Source: Nostoc paludosum FACHB-159 (GTDB lineage: Bacteria; Cyanobacteriota; Cyanobacteriia; Cyanobacteriales; Nostocaceae). Taken from it: a stretch of DNA of 64,000 bases. A program made the translations under genes and the position numbers. The DNA is taken from assembly GCF_014698835.1 (NCBI RefSeq), contig NZ_JACJTU010000001.1:496001-560000 (forward strand). The letters are read 5' to 3'. Numbering within the stretch: position 1 is the stretch's first letter; every line of letters begins with the position of its first letter. Positions 47,211 to 56,980 of the stretch are shown piece after piece. The notes under the pieces were generated by a model that made no database searches, was not told where the DNA came from, and worked only from the letters and a program-made list of their open reading frames with translations.

Positions 47211-48896
47211 ATGGGACAAGGATTTTTACAAATCGGCTTAACGCTGTGTATCGTTGTAGCAATTACTCCAATCTTTGGCAGATACATGGCGCGTGTTTTC
47301 TTGGGAGAAAGAACGCTGCTTGATTTCATAATGAACCCAATAGAGCGAAGTATGTACGTACTAGCGGGTGTCCGCAGAAAAGATGATATGACAGCCTGGC
47401 AATATATCCGGGCTGTAATATGCACTAATCTGATTATGGGAATCTCAGTGTATTTGCTGGTATATTTTCAGAAATTCTTACCTTGGAATCCTAATGGTTT
47501 GGGTAGGCCTAATTGGGATGTATTGCTGCACACAACTATTTCCTTTTTAACGAATACCGACCAGCAACACTATGCTGGTGAGACAACCTTAAGTTATTTT
47601 AGTCAGGTATCAGCTTTAGGCTTTTTGATGTTCACCTCCGCAGCCACCGGCTTAGCGGTGGGAATTGCTTTTATTCGGGGGTTGACGGGTAGAAGACTAG
47701 GTAACTTTTACATAGATCTTACCCGTGCCATTACGCGAATATTACTACCAATATCAATTGTTGGTGCGATCGCCTTAGTTTTAGTTGGTGTACCGCAAAC
47801 ATTAGCTAAGACTATGGATGTGACAACCTTAGAAGGTGGAACCCAGTACATTGCCAGAGGGCCGGTAGCATCCTTTGAAGCGATAAAAATGTTGGGCGAA
47901 AATGGCGGCGGCTTTTTTGGTGCTAATTCTGCCCATCCCTTTGAAAATCCCAGTGGCGCTTCTAATTTAATCGAAACCATCGCCATGATTGCCATACCAG
48001 CAGCCTTGATTTACACTTATGGCGTGTTTGCCAACAACATCAAACAAGCGTGGCTGCTTTTCTGGATGGTGTTTGCGGTTTTTGTAGTTCTGGTTGGAGT
48101 CACAGCCGTGGGAGAACTGCAAGGTAATCCCCTGGTAAACAGAACCATTGGATTAGAACAGCCTTCTTTAGAGGGTAAAGAAGTCCGATTTGGTTGGGCG
48201 CAAACGGCATTGTGGGCAGTTATGACCACCGCTACCATGTGTGGTGCTGTGAACGGGATGCACGATTCCCTAATGCCACAGGGAATATTTTCGACTCTCT
48301 TCAACTTATTTATCCAAATTATCTGGGGCGGTCAAGGAACTGGAACAGCTTACTTATTCATTTACTTAATTCTCACCGTTTTTCTGACTGGGTTAATGGT
48401 GGGACGAACCCCAGAATTTTTAGGACGCAAAATTGAAAAACGAGAAATCGTCCTTGCCAGCGTAGTCCTATTAATTCACCCAATTGTAGTTTTAATTCCC
48501 AGCGCGATCGCCTTAGCTTATCCCATTTCCCTATCTGGAATTAGCAATCCTGGCTATCACGGCATTTCCCAGGTAGTTTATGAATTTGCCTCAGCCGGGG
48601 CAAATAATGGTTCTGGCTTGGAAGGATTGAAAGATAATAGCCTCTGGTGGAACTTGAGTACTTTAGTTAGCTTAATAGTAGGACGCTACATTCCCATGTT
48701 TGCCATCCTCCTGTTAGCTGACGGCATGTCTGGCAAACAACCAGTTCCCGAAACTCCTGGCACCCTGAGAACTGATTCTTTGGTATTTATTGGCATCGCT
48801 GCTGGAGTAACCCTCGTTTTGGGAGTATTGACTTTCTTTCCGGTTCTAGCTTTAGGCCCCATAGCCGAAGGTTTACAACTAGCCTCTGGTAGCTAG
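47211..48896 (+). CDS. kdpA: Potassium-transporting ATPase subunit KdpA
   Basis: The 561-residue potassium channel-like subunit of the high-affinity KdpFABC pump in the plasma membrane. The four selectivity-filter regions are visible: [39 protein letters not shown] and [10 protein letters not shown]. It has about ten membrane helices and normal family length. It is first in the kdpA-kdpB-small ORF-kdpC order. Expression is expected when external potassium is low. I saw no kdpF-like peptide directly upstream. Confidence 0.96.
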   Translation: MGQGFLQIGLTLCIVVAITPIFGRYMARVFLGERTLLDFIMNPIERSMYVLAGVRRKDDMTAWQYIRAVICTNLIMGISVYLLVYFQKFLPWNPNGLGRPNWDVLLHTTISFLTNTDQQHYAGETTLSYFSQVSALGFLMFTSAATGLAVGIAFIRGLTGRRLGNFYIDLTRAITRILLPISIVGAIALVLVGVPQTLAKTMDVTTLEGGTQYIARGPVASFEAIKMLGENGGGFFGANSAHPFENPSGASNLIETIAMIAIPAALIYTYGVFANNIKQAWLLFWMVFAVFVVLVGVTAVGELQGNPLVNRTIGLEQPSLEGKEVRFGWAQTALWAVMTTATMCGAVNGMHDSLMPQGIFSTLFNLFIQIIWGGQGTGTAYLFIYLILTVFLTGLMVGRTPEFLGRKIEKREIVLASVVLLIHPIVVLIPSAIALAYPISLSGISNPGYHGISQVVYEFASAGANNGSGLEGLKDNSLWWNLSTLVSLIVGRYIPMFAILLLADGMSGKQPVPETPGTLRTDSLVFIGIAAGVTLVLGVLTFFPVLALGPIAEGLQLASGS

Positions 48897-48899
48897 AAA

Positions 48900-49042
48900 A
48901 GTTGTGAGTTATCAATTATGAGTTATGAGTTATGAATTAATAACTTCTAACTTCTAACTTCTAACTTTTAACTCCTCACTTCTAACTCCTCACTCCTCAC
49001 TCCTCACCCCTAACTCCTAACTTTTAACTCCTCATTCCTAAC
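48900..49042 (+). repeat. Short tandem repeat in the kdpA-kdpB spacer
   Basis: Left units ATGAGTTATGAGTTATGA are followed by TAACTTCTAACTTCTAAC and CTCCTCACTCCTCACTCC units, able to fold as a long hairpin within the operon mRNA. It is the same family as in narB and the riboswitches. It could influence mRNA stability or the ratio of KdpA to KdpB. Confidence 0.88.
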
Positions 49043-49045
49043 TTT

Positions 49046-51151
49046 ATGAATAAAGCGGCAACTACCTCCAAAGCTAGACGCCCAAGTTCTCGTCCTGGCG
49101 ATCGCCGCCAAGCACGTAAAAAAGCTAGAATAAATACTAAGTGGTTGTACTTAAGGGCAGTTCGAGATGCTTTTATCAAGCTCAACCCTAAGTATGCAAT
49201 CAAAAATCCGGTGATGTTTTTGGTTTGGGTGGGGGCGATCGTTACTATATTGGTAACCATCGATCCCAACTTATTTGGGCCAACCAACCAAAAGAACCCG
49301 CAACTGTTTAACGGCTTGTTATCAGGGATTTTATTCTTTACAGTTTGGTTTGCCAATTTTGCGGAAGCCGTAGCTGAAGGGCGAGGAAAAGCCCAAGCTG
49401 ATGCCTTGCGGTCTACAAAATCAGAGACCATCGCTAAAAAACTCGCTGCCGATGGCACAGTGAGTGAAGTTTCATCCACCAGCCTCAAACAAGGCGATAA
49501 TATCTACGTAGTAGCTGGTGATATTATACCCGCCGATGGGGAAGTAATCATGGGTGTGGCCTCTGTGGACGAATCGGCAATTACTGGGGAATCCGCACCA
49601 GTATTAAAAGAATCAGGTTCCGATGTTGCCAGTTCCGTCACCGGTGGGACGCGGATTATTTCCGATGAATTGATTATCCGCATCACATCTGACCCAGGTA
49701 AAGGCTTTATTGACCGGATGATTGCCTTGGTGGAAGGGGCAGAACGCAGCAAAACACCCAATGAAATTGCCTTAACGGTGTTGTTAGCAGTTCTGAGCCT
49801 GATATTTTTGTTTGTTGTGGCGACTTTGCCCGCACTTGCCTACTATGTCAATAGTCCTGTTAGCGTCCCAATTTTGATTGCCCTATTAGTGGCATTGATC
49901 CCCACCACCATCGGCGGATTATTGAGTACCATCGGCATTGCCGGTATGGATCGAGTCGCCCAATTTAACGTCATTGCCACCTCAGGACGAGCCGTAGAAG
50001 CCTGTGGTGATATTAACACTTTAGTTCTCGATAAGACCGGTACAATTACCCTTGGCAACCGTTTGGCAGAAGAATTTATCCCGATCAACGATCATACAAT
50101 GGCGGAAATTGCCAGTGTTGCCTGGGCTGCTAGTGTATTTGATGATACACCAGAAGGTAAATCTATTGTGCGGCTAGCAGAAAAGTTAGGCGCAAGATTT
50201 GATTTTGATTCCAGTCAGGCCGAAGGAGTGGATTTTTCTGCCAAAACACGTATGAGCGGTACCAACTTACCCGGTGGACACGAAGCCAGGAAGGGAGCAG
50301 TGGGAGCGATTAAAGGATTTGTTCGTTCTCGTAACGGACGCGATACCCCAGAATTAGACGCAGCCTACGAACGAGTTTCATTGTTGGGAGGTACACCCCT
50401 AGCAGTCAGCCTAGATAACGAAATATACGGAGTTATTTATCTTAAAGATATTGTAAAACCTGGTATCCGCGATCGCTTTCTTGCACTGCGACGTATGGGA
50501 GTGCGTACCGTCATGCTAACAGGAGATAACAGAATTACAGCTTCAGTCATTGCCAAAGAAGCTGGGGTGGACGACTTCATCGCCGAAGCCACACCAGAAG
50601 ACAAAATCAGCGTCATTCAACAAGAACAAGCAGCAGGCAAACTAGTCGCGATGACAGGGGACGGAACTAACGATGCTCCCGCATTAGCCCAAGCTAACGT
50701 CGGCGTCGCGATGAATACAGGAACCCAAGCCGCAAAAGAAGCCGCCAACATGGTAGATTTGGACTCCGATCCCACAAAATTAATCGACATTGTGAGCATT
50801 GGCAAACAATTGCTGATTACTCGCGGCGCATTGACTACATTTTCCATCGCTAATGATATTGCGAAATACTTTGCGATTATTCCAGTCATCTTTGTCGCGG
50901 CTAACTTGCAAAGTCTGAATATTATGAATTTGACCAGCCCTAATTCTGCTGTATTATCAGCACTGATTTATAACGCTTTGATTATTCCGGCTTTGATTCC
51001 CTTAGCATTGAAGGGCGTGCGGTTTAGACCCCTAACAGCTAATCAACTATTGCAACGTAATATATTGATTTATGGTTTAGGTGGAGTAATTGCGCCATTT
51101 ATCGCTATTAAGTTAATAGATATGCTGATTACAGCTGTAGGCTTAGCTTAA
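49046..51151 (+). CDS. kdpB: Potassium-transporting ATPase subunit KdpB
   Basis: The 701-residue P-type ATPase catalytic subunit of Kdp. The phosphorylated Asp329 is in [16 protein letters not shown] is seen in AITGESAPV, the nucleotide-binding region around [15 protein letters not shown], and the hinge motif in [21 protein letters not shown]. The start has an unusually basic, repeat-like tail ([20 protein letters not shown]) before the conserved [15 protein letters not shown]. It follows kdpA after a repeat-filled 149-base spacer. Confidence 0.97.
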   Translation: MNKAATTSKARRPSSRPGDRRQARKKARINTKWLYLRAVRDAFIKLNPKYAIKNPVMFLVWVGAIVTILVTIDPNLFGPTNQKNPQLFNGLLSGILFFTVWFANFAEAVAEGRGKAQADALRSTKSETIAKKLAADGTVSEVSSTSLKQGDNIYVVAGDIIPADGEVIMGVASVDESAITGESAPVLKESGSDVASSVTGGTRIISDELIIRITSDPGKGFIDRMIALVEGAERSKTPNEIALTVLLAVLSLIFLFVVATLPALAYYVNSPVSVPILIALLVALIPTTIGGLLSTIGIAGMDRVAQFNVIATSGRAVEACGDINTLVLDKTGTITLGNRLAEEFIPINDHTMAEIASVAWAASVFDDTPEGKSIVRLAEKLGARFDFDSSQAEGVDFSAKTRMSGTNLPGGHEARKGAVGAIKGFVRSRNGRDTPELDAAYERVSLLGGTPLAVSLDNEIYGVIYLKDIVKPGIRDRFLALRRMGVRTVMLTGDNRITASVIAKEAGVDDFIAEATPEDKISVIQQEQAAGKLVAMTGDGTNDAPALAQANVGVAMNTGTQAAKEAANMVDLDSDPTKLIDIVSIGKQLLITRGALTTFSIANDIAKYFAIIPVIFVAANLQSLNIMNLTSPNSAVLSALIYNALIIPALIPLALKGVRFRPLTANQLLQRNILIYGLGGVIAPFIAIKLIDMLITAVGLA

Positions 51152-51331
51152 CAACAGCAAAAGTAGAGATGCTGCAAAAAAATTACTGCCTCTTACCTTG
51201 GTAAGATCATGAAAATTTTTGCCAGTTTTATTTTTACTCTTAGCTGTTGAGAGGGGAAACAAAAGGAATATGAATAAATATAGTATAGTTGTTACTCAAC
51301 ACTGAGAAATAACCTAGAGATTGGCAGTTCG

Positions 51332-51496
51332 ATGACTCATACAGAAGCACTGCTGGGGCGATATCCTTTGTTTGATAAGACACTTGCAAATCAAGAAATA
51401 TCCCACCGTTCGCAGTCATCACTCATCAGTCAGCAACTTGAAGCAGTTGTTTTTATTTCTGGGAGTTCCCTAACATCAACTACTCGCTATTTTTAG
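51332..51496 (+). CDS. Small ORF between kdpB and kdpC, possible KdpG
   Basis: A 54-codon ORF (MTHTEALLGRYPLFDKTLAN, ending TSTTRYF) in the kdpB-kdpC spacer, on the operon strand. Some Anabaena kdp operons carry an extra small gene, kdpG, in this exact position (recalled knowledge of the kdpABGCD order). I cannot confirm sequence similarity. There is no strong ribosome binding site, so it may also be noncoding. Confidence 0.4.
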   Translation: MTHTEALLGRYPLFDKTLANQEISHRSQSSLISQQLEAVVFISGSSLTSTTRYF

Positions 51497-51564
51497 CTTG
51501 CTGTGGTTGAATGTGGTAGTTCTCCGAATGATTCATGCTGTTGTCAGCATCCTAATTTGGCAAA

Positions 51565-51598
51565 AGAATTAAAAATTAAAAATTAAAAATTAATTTTA
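51565..51598 (+). repeat. AATTAAAAATT tandem repeat before kdpC
   Basis: Three or four copies of AATTAAAA sit just upstream of the kdpC ribosome binding region. It is another short tandem repeat in the kdp operon. Confidence 0.7.
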
Positions 51599-51619
51599 GG
51601 AGCAAGTAGAAAATTTATT

Positions 51620-52222
51620 ATGGCTATTATTCGAGAAACAATCAGAGCAATTTTCATAACTCTAATGCTTTGGTTGTTGACTGCGATCGTTTATCCTCTC
51701 CTAATTCTTGTAGTGGGTCAAGTTTTTTTGCCCTACCAAGCTAACGGGAGCATCGTGCTGAATTTAAATAATCAACCAATTGGCTCAGCTTTAATTGGTC
51801 AAACTTTCACATCTGAAGGATATTTCCATTCTCGTCCCAGTACTGTGAGATATAGCCAAGGAAGAAAAGCAAGGCCAACTGGCATATCTGGAGCTAGCAA
51901 TCTTGCTCCTAGCAATCCAGAGTTACTCAATCGGATTATAGAGCAGTCAAATCAATTGCGAGATGAAAATCTTGAAGCGATCGCTGATATTATTTACACC
52001 TCTGGTTCGGGTTTAGATCCCCATATTTCCTTCAAAGCAGCCCGTCAGCAATTAGAGCGAGTAGCCCGTGCCCGTGGAGTCCCAGAAGACGAAATTTTAC
52101 GTCTAATTAATAAGTATACTGATGGCAGATTTTTATGGATTTTTGGTGAGCCTGGCGTCAACGTCCTCCGATTAAATTATGCTCTTGACCTACAAGATAT
52201 TAATCGTCAGCAAAATCAATAA
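51620..52222 (+). CDS. kdpC: Potassium-transporting ATPase subunit KdpC
   Basis: A 200-residue Kdp subunit with one N-terminal membrane helix (FITLMLWLLTAIVYPLLILVVG) and a soluble domain with the family motifs GSALIGQTFTSEGYFHSRPS, SGASNLAPSNPEL and SGSGLDPHIS. KdpC assembles with KdpA and KdpB and raises potassium affinity. An AGGAGCAAG site precedes ATG 51620. It ends the kdpA-B-C series; a strong hairpin follows at 52319-52365. Confidence 0.96.
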   Translation: MAIIRETIRAIFITLMLWLLTAIVYPLLILVVGQVFLPYQANGSIVLNLNNQPIGSALIGQTFTSEGYFHSRPSTVRYSQGRKARPTGISGASNLAPSNPELLNRIIEQSNQLRDENLEAIADIIYTSGSGLDPHISFKAARQQLERVARARGVPEDEILRLINKYTDGRFLWIFGEPGVNVLRLNYALDLQDINRQQNQ

Positions 52223-52318
52223 CAAGGAGTCCAAATTCAGAATTCTGAATTTGGTAACTTACTATCTATAGCCCCACAAACCATTCATAGCTACAAAGCT
52301 TGTTTGTTGAGACTGGGA

Positions 52319-52365
52319 GTAAGGGGTGTGAGGGTGTAAGGGTTTTACACCCTCACACCCCTTAC
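52319..52365. terminator. Perfect 21-bp inverted repeat between convergent genes
   Basis: The arms 52319-52339 (starting GTAAGGGGTGTGAGGG) and 52345-52365 are exact complements around a five-base loop. It lies between kdpC and the convergent RTX gene and probably acts as a bidirectional terminator. Its unit (GGGGTGTGAGGGTGTAAGGG) is itself repeat-like, so it may derive from the short tandem repeat class. Confidence 0.75.
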
Positions 52366-52470
52366 CCCTACACCCTTTGTCCAAACCCTTTATTTTTCGT
52401 ATTGCTGCCTAAGTCCTATGGAAGTCTGTTAGGCAGCTAACTTTTCAACCCCTTTTAGGACAAGTAGTCG

Positions 52471-55035
52471 TTAAGCAATCACCTCGATGTCACTCGATGT
52501 GAGGGTTGGAGCAAAGGTTAGGCTAGCAATCTGCTGTTGTGCAGCAGCACCAGTACCATCAACATCAAAGAACAATCCACCCGTCAAAGTGTTATAGATA
52601 AACCGATGAGCGGCGGTTGTTGCAGACGTACCCAAAAAGAACTGAAGACCTGAAAGGACACCTGTCGTTAGACCACCACCAAAACCAGAGGCAGAAACCG
52701 CGATCGTATCAGGAGCAGAGGCAAAATCAGTGATGATATCTACACCTTCCGCAGGATTTAAGAAGGTGAAGCGATCGTTACCAGCACCACCGACTAAGAC
52801 ATCAGCACCACCGCCACCTATGAGAGTGTTGTTGCCAGCATTGCCAGTAATCACGTCATTACCAGCAGTACCTGTGACATTCTCAAAGTTATTGACGGTG
52901 AAGTTGAGGTTGGTGGTAACGCCACCGATAGCCACATTGTTCACAGTCAAGCTATTGGTACTCAGATTTGCTGTAATGGTCGCACTACCGGTTGCAGTGG
53001 AGGCATTAATCGTATCGCCCAGCAAGGTAGAAGCAGTGATGGTTTCAATGCCAATCAACTGGTCAGTACCAAATCTACCTGCTTTAGTGACCGTACCTGT
53101 AGTACCAAGAACGATTGTTTGTCCGAGGGCACTGTAGTTTGCTGTGTCAATGCCTGCATCACCGTTGATGGTATCATTGCCCTGGCTACCACCGAACACA
53201 TCGTTGCCAGCACCACCACTGAGAATGTTGTTGCCGGCATTGCCAGTAATCACGTCATTACCAGCGGTACCTGTGACATTCTCAAAGTTGTTGACGGTGA
53301 AGTTGAGGTTGGTGGTAACGCCACCGATAGCCACATTGTTCACAGTCAAGCTATTGGTACTCAGATTTGCTGTAATGGTCGCACTACCGGTTGCAGTGGA
53401 GGCATTAATCGTATCGCCCAGCAAGGTAGAAGCAGTGATGGTTTCAATGCCAATCAACTGGTCAGTACCAAATCCACCTGCTTTAGTGACCGTACCTGTA
53501 GTACCAAGAACGATGGTTTGTCCGAGGGCACTGTAGTTTGCTGTGTCAATGCCTGCATCACCGTTGATGGTATCGTTACCCTGGCTACCACCGAATACAT
53601 CGTTGCCAGCACCACCACTGAGAATGTTGTTGCCAGCATTGCCAGTAATCACGTCATTACCAGCGGTACCTGTGACATTCTCAAAGTTGTTGACGGTGAA
53701 GTTGAGGTTGGTGGTAACGCCACCGATAGCCACATTGTTCACGGTCAAGCTATTGGTACCCAGATTTGCTGTAATGGTCGCACTACCGGTTGCAGTGGAG
53801 GCATTAATCGTATCGCCCAGCAAGGTAGAAGCGGTGATGGTTTCAATGCCAATCAACTGGTCAGTACCAAATCCACCTGCTTTAATGACCGTACCTGTAG
53901 TACCAAGAACGATTGTTTGTCCGAGGGCACTGTAGTTTGCTGTGTCAATGCCTGCATCACCGTTGATGGTATCATTGCCCCGGCTACCACCGAACACATC
54001 GTTGCCAGCACCACCACTGAGAATATTGTTAGCATTGTCACCAGTAATGCTATCGTTTTGAGCTGTACCTCTGACGTTCTCAAAACCGCTAACTGTGAAG
54101 CTCAGCGTTCCCAGACCAGGAACATTATTAGCAATCAGAGAATTGGTCGATAAATTAACGGTTACTGAGGTTGGACTGGTTGCGTCAGATGCATCAATCC
54201 AGTCGTTGAGTGATGAAGTTGCAAAAATTCTCTCGACTTGAACCAGTTGGTCTGTACCAAACCCAATTCCTTTTGTCACGGTTCCAGTCGTCTTCAGGGT
54301 AATTGCCTGAGTTAAAGCACTGTAGTCAGCCGTGTCAATTCCAGTTTCACCATTAAGCAAGCTGCTACCACTGGCATCTAACACGTAAAGGTAATCATTA
54401 CCAGCACCACCTACGAGGACATCACTGCCTGCGTCATTAAACAGAATGTCATTTCCGTTTTCGCCAAACAGATTATCGTTACCGATTCCACCAAGCAGGA
54501 TATCATCGTCATTACCTCCAAAAAGGAAGTCATTCCCGCCTTCCCCGAATAGCAGATCTTTACCATCCAGTCCAAAAATGTAATCATGGGTGGCTTTACC
54601 GATCAAAATGTCATTAGCAGCGGTTCCAATAATAATGTGAACCAGCTTGGGACGGATGGGAACAGCTGCTAGGTTGGAATTATTCTCGGAGGAGCTTAAA
54701 AGTACGTCATTGGAGGACGTTTGATTATAAGCGGTCAAGAATGCCTCATAGGCAACTGGGTCATTTGCTACATCAGGAGCTAACTTGACAACAAACTCAG
54801 CGGCTGCATCGTTAGTGGTTGTAATAATTTCAGCAGGTGGGTAAGCCAAACTGGCTGCTTCCACAAAAGTTGGATCGCTGAACGACTTGGCAAAATCAGC
54901 AGGAGCTACCTTGCCCGAAATTAATTCCTCATTCAATGTATCAAGGTTGAATAGAGGGGAGGGAGCAACATCCCCAATATTGGTATCTACAACGGCCTGA
55001 TCTTGATCTGCCACCAATTGAAGAGATGTAGCCAT
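52471..55035 (-). CDS. RTX-type calcium-binding repeat protein
   Basis: An 854-residue acidic, glycine- and aspartate-rich protein. It has RTX nonapeptide repeats (GGAGNDVFGG, GNDTINGDAG, GKDLLFGEGGND) and a C-terminal domain resembling the serralysin-like secretion end (FTFLNPAEGVDIITDF). The middle contains three near-identical 133-residue units (399 bp each). I start at ATG 55035, preceded by AAGGAAA; the frame is open to 55086. Type I secretion and calcium-dependent folding are expected from the family. No catalytic domain is visible. The gene lies inverted between kdpC and kdpD, interrupting the usual kdp order. Confidence 0.92.
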   Translation of the reverse strand: MATSLQLVADQDQAVVDTNIGDVAPSPLFNLDTLNEELISGKVAPADFAKSFSDPTFVEAASLAYPPAEIITTTNDAAAEFVVKLAPDVANDPVAYEAFLTAYNQTSSNDVLLSSSENNSNLAAVPIRPKLVHIIIGTAANDILIGKATHDYIFGLDGKDLLFGEGGNDFLFGGNDDDILLGGIGNDNLFGENGNDILFNDAGSDVLVGGAGNDYLYVLDASGSSLLNGETGIDTADYSALTQAITLKTTGTVTKGIGFGTDQLVQVERIFATSSLNDWIDASDATSPTSVTVNLSTNSLIANNVPGLGTLSFTVSGFENVRGTAQNDSITGDNANNILSGGAGNDVFGGSRGNDTINGDAGIDTANYSALGQTIVLGTTGTVIKAGGFGTDQLIGIETITASTLLGDTINASTATGSATITANLGTNSLTVNNVAIGGVTTNLNFTVNNFENVTGTAGNDVITGNAGNNILSGGAGNDVFGGSQGNDTINGDAGIDTANYSALGQTIVLGTTGTVTKAGGFGTDQLIGIETITASTLLGDTINASTATGSATITANLSTNSLTVNNVAIGGVTTNLNFTVNNFENVTGTAGNDVITGNAGNNILSGGAGNDVFGGSQGNDTINGDAGIDTANYSALGQTIVLGTTGTVTKAGRFGTDQLIGIETITASTLLGDTINASTATGSATITANLSTNSLTVNNVAIGGVTTNLNFTVNNFENVTGTAGNDVITGNAGNNTLIGGGGADVLVGGAGNDRFTFLNPAEGVDIITDFASAPDTIAVSASGFGGGLTTGVLSGLQFFLGTSATTAAHRFIYNTLTGGLFFDVDGTGAAAQQQIASLTFAPTLTSSDIEVIA
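52864..54060 (-). repeat. Three near-identical 399-bp tandem units in the RTX gene
   Basis: The marker GTTTGTCCGAGGGCACTGTAG occurs at about 53117, 53516 and 53915, exactly 399 bases apart, and nearby sequence is almost unchanged between units. Each unit codes for 133 residues (beginning about at GNDVITGNAGN and ending GTA). Few differences among the copies suggest recent duplication or gene conversion. Boundaries are approximate. Confidence 0.85.
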
Positions 55036-55610
55036 GTATTTTGATTTCCTTGCGTTGAATATCTGCCTGGATTTGACTCTGGACAAAAGGCTTTAGACAA
55101 ATATAAATAAATCATTAAATTGTTTAGAATGAATGTTTTCCAAAACACATTGAATATAAAGTTTTTGGATTAATATGAAGATTATGTAAAGATTGTGTGA
55201 AGAGATGTTAGGTTAAAACACCACCACAGATGTCAAACAACCTTGCAGCCTTGCATCGGTATTGTTGAAGCGAATTTGAAACTAATCTATAGTTTTCATA
55301 AATTTATGGGCGTTGCTGATTTGATGTATCAAAACGATTGTGCATGATATCAAAATCCTTGTGGAGACGTTGCAATTGCAACGTCTCTACATCTGGATTC
55401 ATTCCCGAATTCAGCAACCCCAATTTATCAGCCGAGACAACTTAGTTTCTTCTCAGGATTTTATCAGTTATACTTAGTGCTAAAAAACACTTAATGTTCT
55501 AATATTTTTCTCCAAAAACCTGATAAGCGATCGCTTCATTTAGCTCCACCTACTCAACCAAACTTAATATAATTAGTAAAACTTAAATATTAAATTATAC
55601 GAATACTGGT
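55036..55610. other. Divergent gap between the RTX gene and kdpD
   Basis: About 575 AT-rich bases that should hold promoters for both genes. It contains the hairpin repeat copy at 55361-55390. No gene is supported. Confidence 0.5.
55361..55390. repeat. GTAGAGACGT hairpin repeat, copy 3
   Basis: GTGGAGACGTTGCAA and TTGCAACGTCTCTAC form a 15-base stem with one G-T pair and no loop bases. It is related to the copies at 39399 and 44460. Confidence 0.65.
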
Positions 55611-56741
55611 TTGGTTAGCAATACACCTTCTATATCTGCAAATTACTCCCTTTATTCACCACGGCGGGGTAAGCATAAAATCTTTATTGGTATGGCTCCT
55701 GGGGTAGGTAAAACTTACCGGATGCTGGAAGAGGGACACGCACTCAAGCAAGAAGGAATTGATGTCATTGTTGGGCTTTTGGAAACCCACGGACGCAAGG
55801 ACACAGCAGAAAAGGCACAAGGGCTGGAGATTTTGCCCCGCAAACAATATCCTCGCGGTGAGTTGACCCTAACCGATATGGATACAGATGCTATTTTAAA
55901 GCGATCGCCCCAATTAGTCTTAATCGATGAACTTGCCCATACCAATGTCCCTGGTTCACCACGCGAAAAACGTTACGAAGATGTAGAAGTAGTCTTGGCA
56001 GCAGGTATTGATGTTTACTCGACAATGAATGTCCAACATCTAGAAAGTCTCAATGACTTAGTAGCCAGAATTACTGGAGTGGTGGTACGCGAACGGGTTC
56101 CTGACAGGATTTTAGATGAAGCAGATGAAGTAGTGGTAGTGGATGTTACGCCAGAAACCCTACAAGAACGATTATTAGAAGGCAAAATTTACGCACCGCA
56201 AAAAATCCAACAATCCCTTGATAACTTTTTTCAACGTCGTAACCTAATTGCCTTGCGCGAGTTGGCTTTGCGGGAAGTCGCAGACAACGTAGAAGAAAAC
56301 GCGATCGCCACTACACCCAATGGACAATTTTGTAACATTCATGAACGAGTTTTGGTATGTATATCTACTTATCCTAATTCTGTGCAACTATTACGCCGTG
56401 GTGGAAGAATCGCTAACTACATGAATGCACCGCTGTATACTTTGTTTGTTGCCGATCCAGAACGTTTCCTGACTAAAGAGGAAAGTTTACACATTCATAC
56501 TTGTGAAAAATTGTGTAAAGAATTTGAAGGGACTTTTATTCGAGTAACTAGTAATAACGTAGCGAATGCGATCGCCGAAACAGCAGAAAAATATCGAATT
56601 ACCCAAATTGTAATTGGAGAAAGTCAGCGATCGCGCTGGCAAATACTCTTGAAAGGCTCTTTAACGCAAAAATTGGTGCGCTTGCTCAAAAACATTGATA
56701 TACACATCATTGCTAGCGAAAAAATGGTTTCACCTAAATAG
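55611..56741 (+). CDS. kdpD: Short KdpD (sensor N-terminal domain only)
   Basis: A 376-residue protein equal to the N-terminal part of KdpD. It has Walker A GMAPGVGKT, Walker B LVLIDELAH, the conserved TNVPGSPREKRYEDVE and a universal-stress-like domain at the end (RVLVCISTYPNSVQLLRRG, QIVIGESQRSRWQ). The membrane helices and histidine kinase of full-length KdpD are absent. Short KdpD proteins of this kind are known in Anabaena and Deinococcus. It uses a TTG start at 55611. No kdpE is adjacent, so the signalling route is unclear. The USP domain of KdpD binds c-di-AMP in some bacteria (recalled). Confidence 0.93.
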   Translation: MVSNTPSISANYSLYSPRRGKHKIFIGMAPGVGKTYRMLEEGHALKQEGIDVIVGLLETHGRKDTAEKAQGLEILPRKQYPRGELTLTDMDTDAILKRSPQLVLIDELAHTNVPGSPREKRYEDVEVVLAAGIDVYSTMNVQHLESLNDLVARITGVVVRERVPDRILDEADEVVVVDVTPETLQERLLEGKIYAPQKIQQSLDNFFQRRNLIALRELALREVADNVEENAIATTPNGQFCNIHERVLVCISTYPNSVQLLRRGGRIANYMNAPLYTLFVADPERFLTKEESLHIHTCEKLCKEFEGTFIRVTSNNVANAIAETAEKYRITQIVIGESQRSRWQILLKGSLTQKLVRLLKNIDIHIIASEKMVSPK

Positions 56742-56817
56742 GGTTTTTAGGCCGTTAGCGGTAGTCACATAAGTTAGGACATTTTAAAAACTTGAATGCT
56801 AGGCATAGTAAGACTTT

Positions 56818-56922
56818 TACCTCCTGCCTCCTGCCTCCTGCCTGGTTGTTGAGCGTAGTCGAAACACTGCCCCCTGCCCCCTGCCCCCTGCCTCCTGCCC
56901 CCTGCCTCCTGCCTCCTGCTAT
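56818..56922. repeat. CTGCCTCCTG-type tandem repeat
   Basis: Seven-base CCTGCCT units and the variant CCCTGCC are interrupted by GGTTGTTGAGCGTAGTCG. The same composite (repeat, then GTAGTCGAAACACTGCC, then repeat) occurs at about 46955-47070. GTTAACAGTTAACAGTCAAC-type units follow at about 56933-56962. Confidence 0.85.
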
Positions 56923-56980
56923 ATAACTGTTGACGGTTAACAGTTAACAGTCAACAGTCAACGCTTTGGATGGGATGAGT

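Noticed and set aside
53119..54153. Long plus-strand open frame (344 codons) antisense to the RTX gene
   Set aside because: It reads the complement of near-identical repeats, with a Cys/Thr/Ser-rich composition. Repeat structure keeps the antisense frame open by chance.
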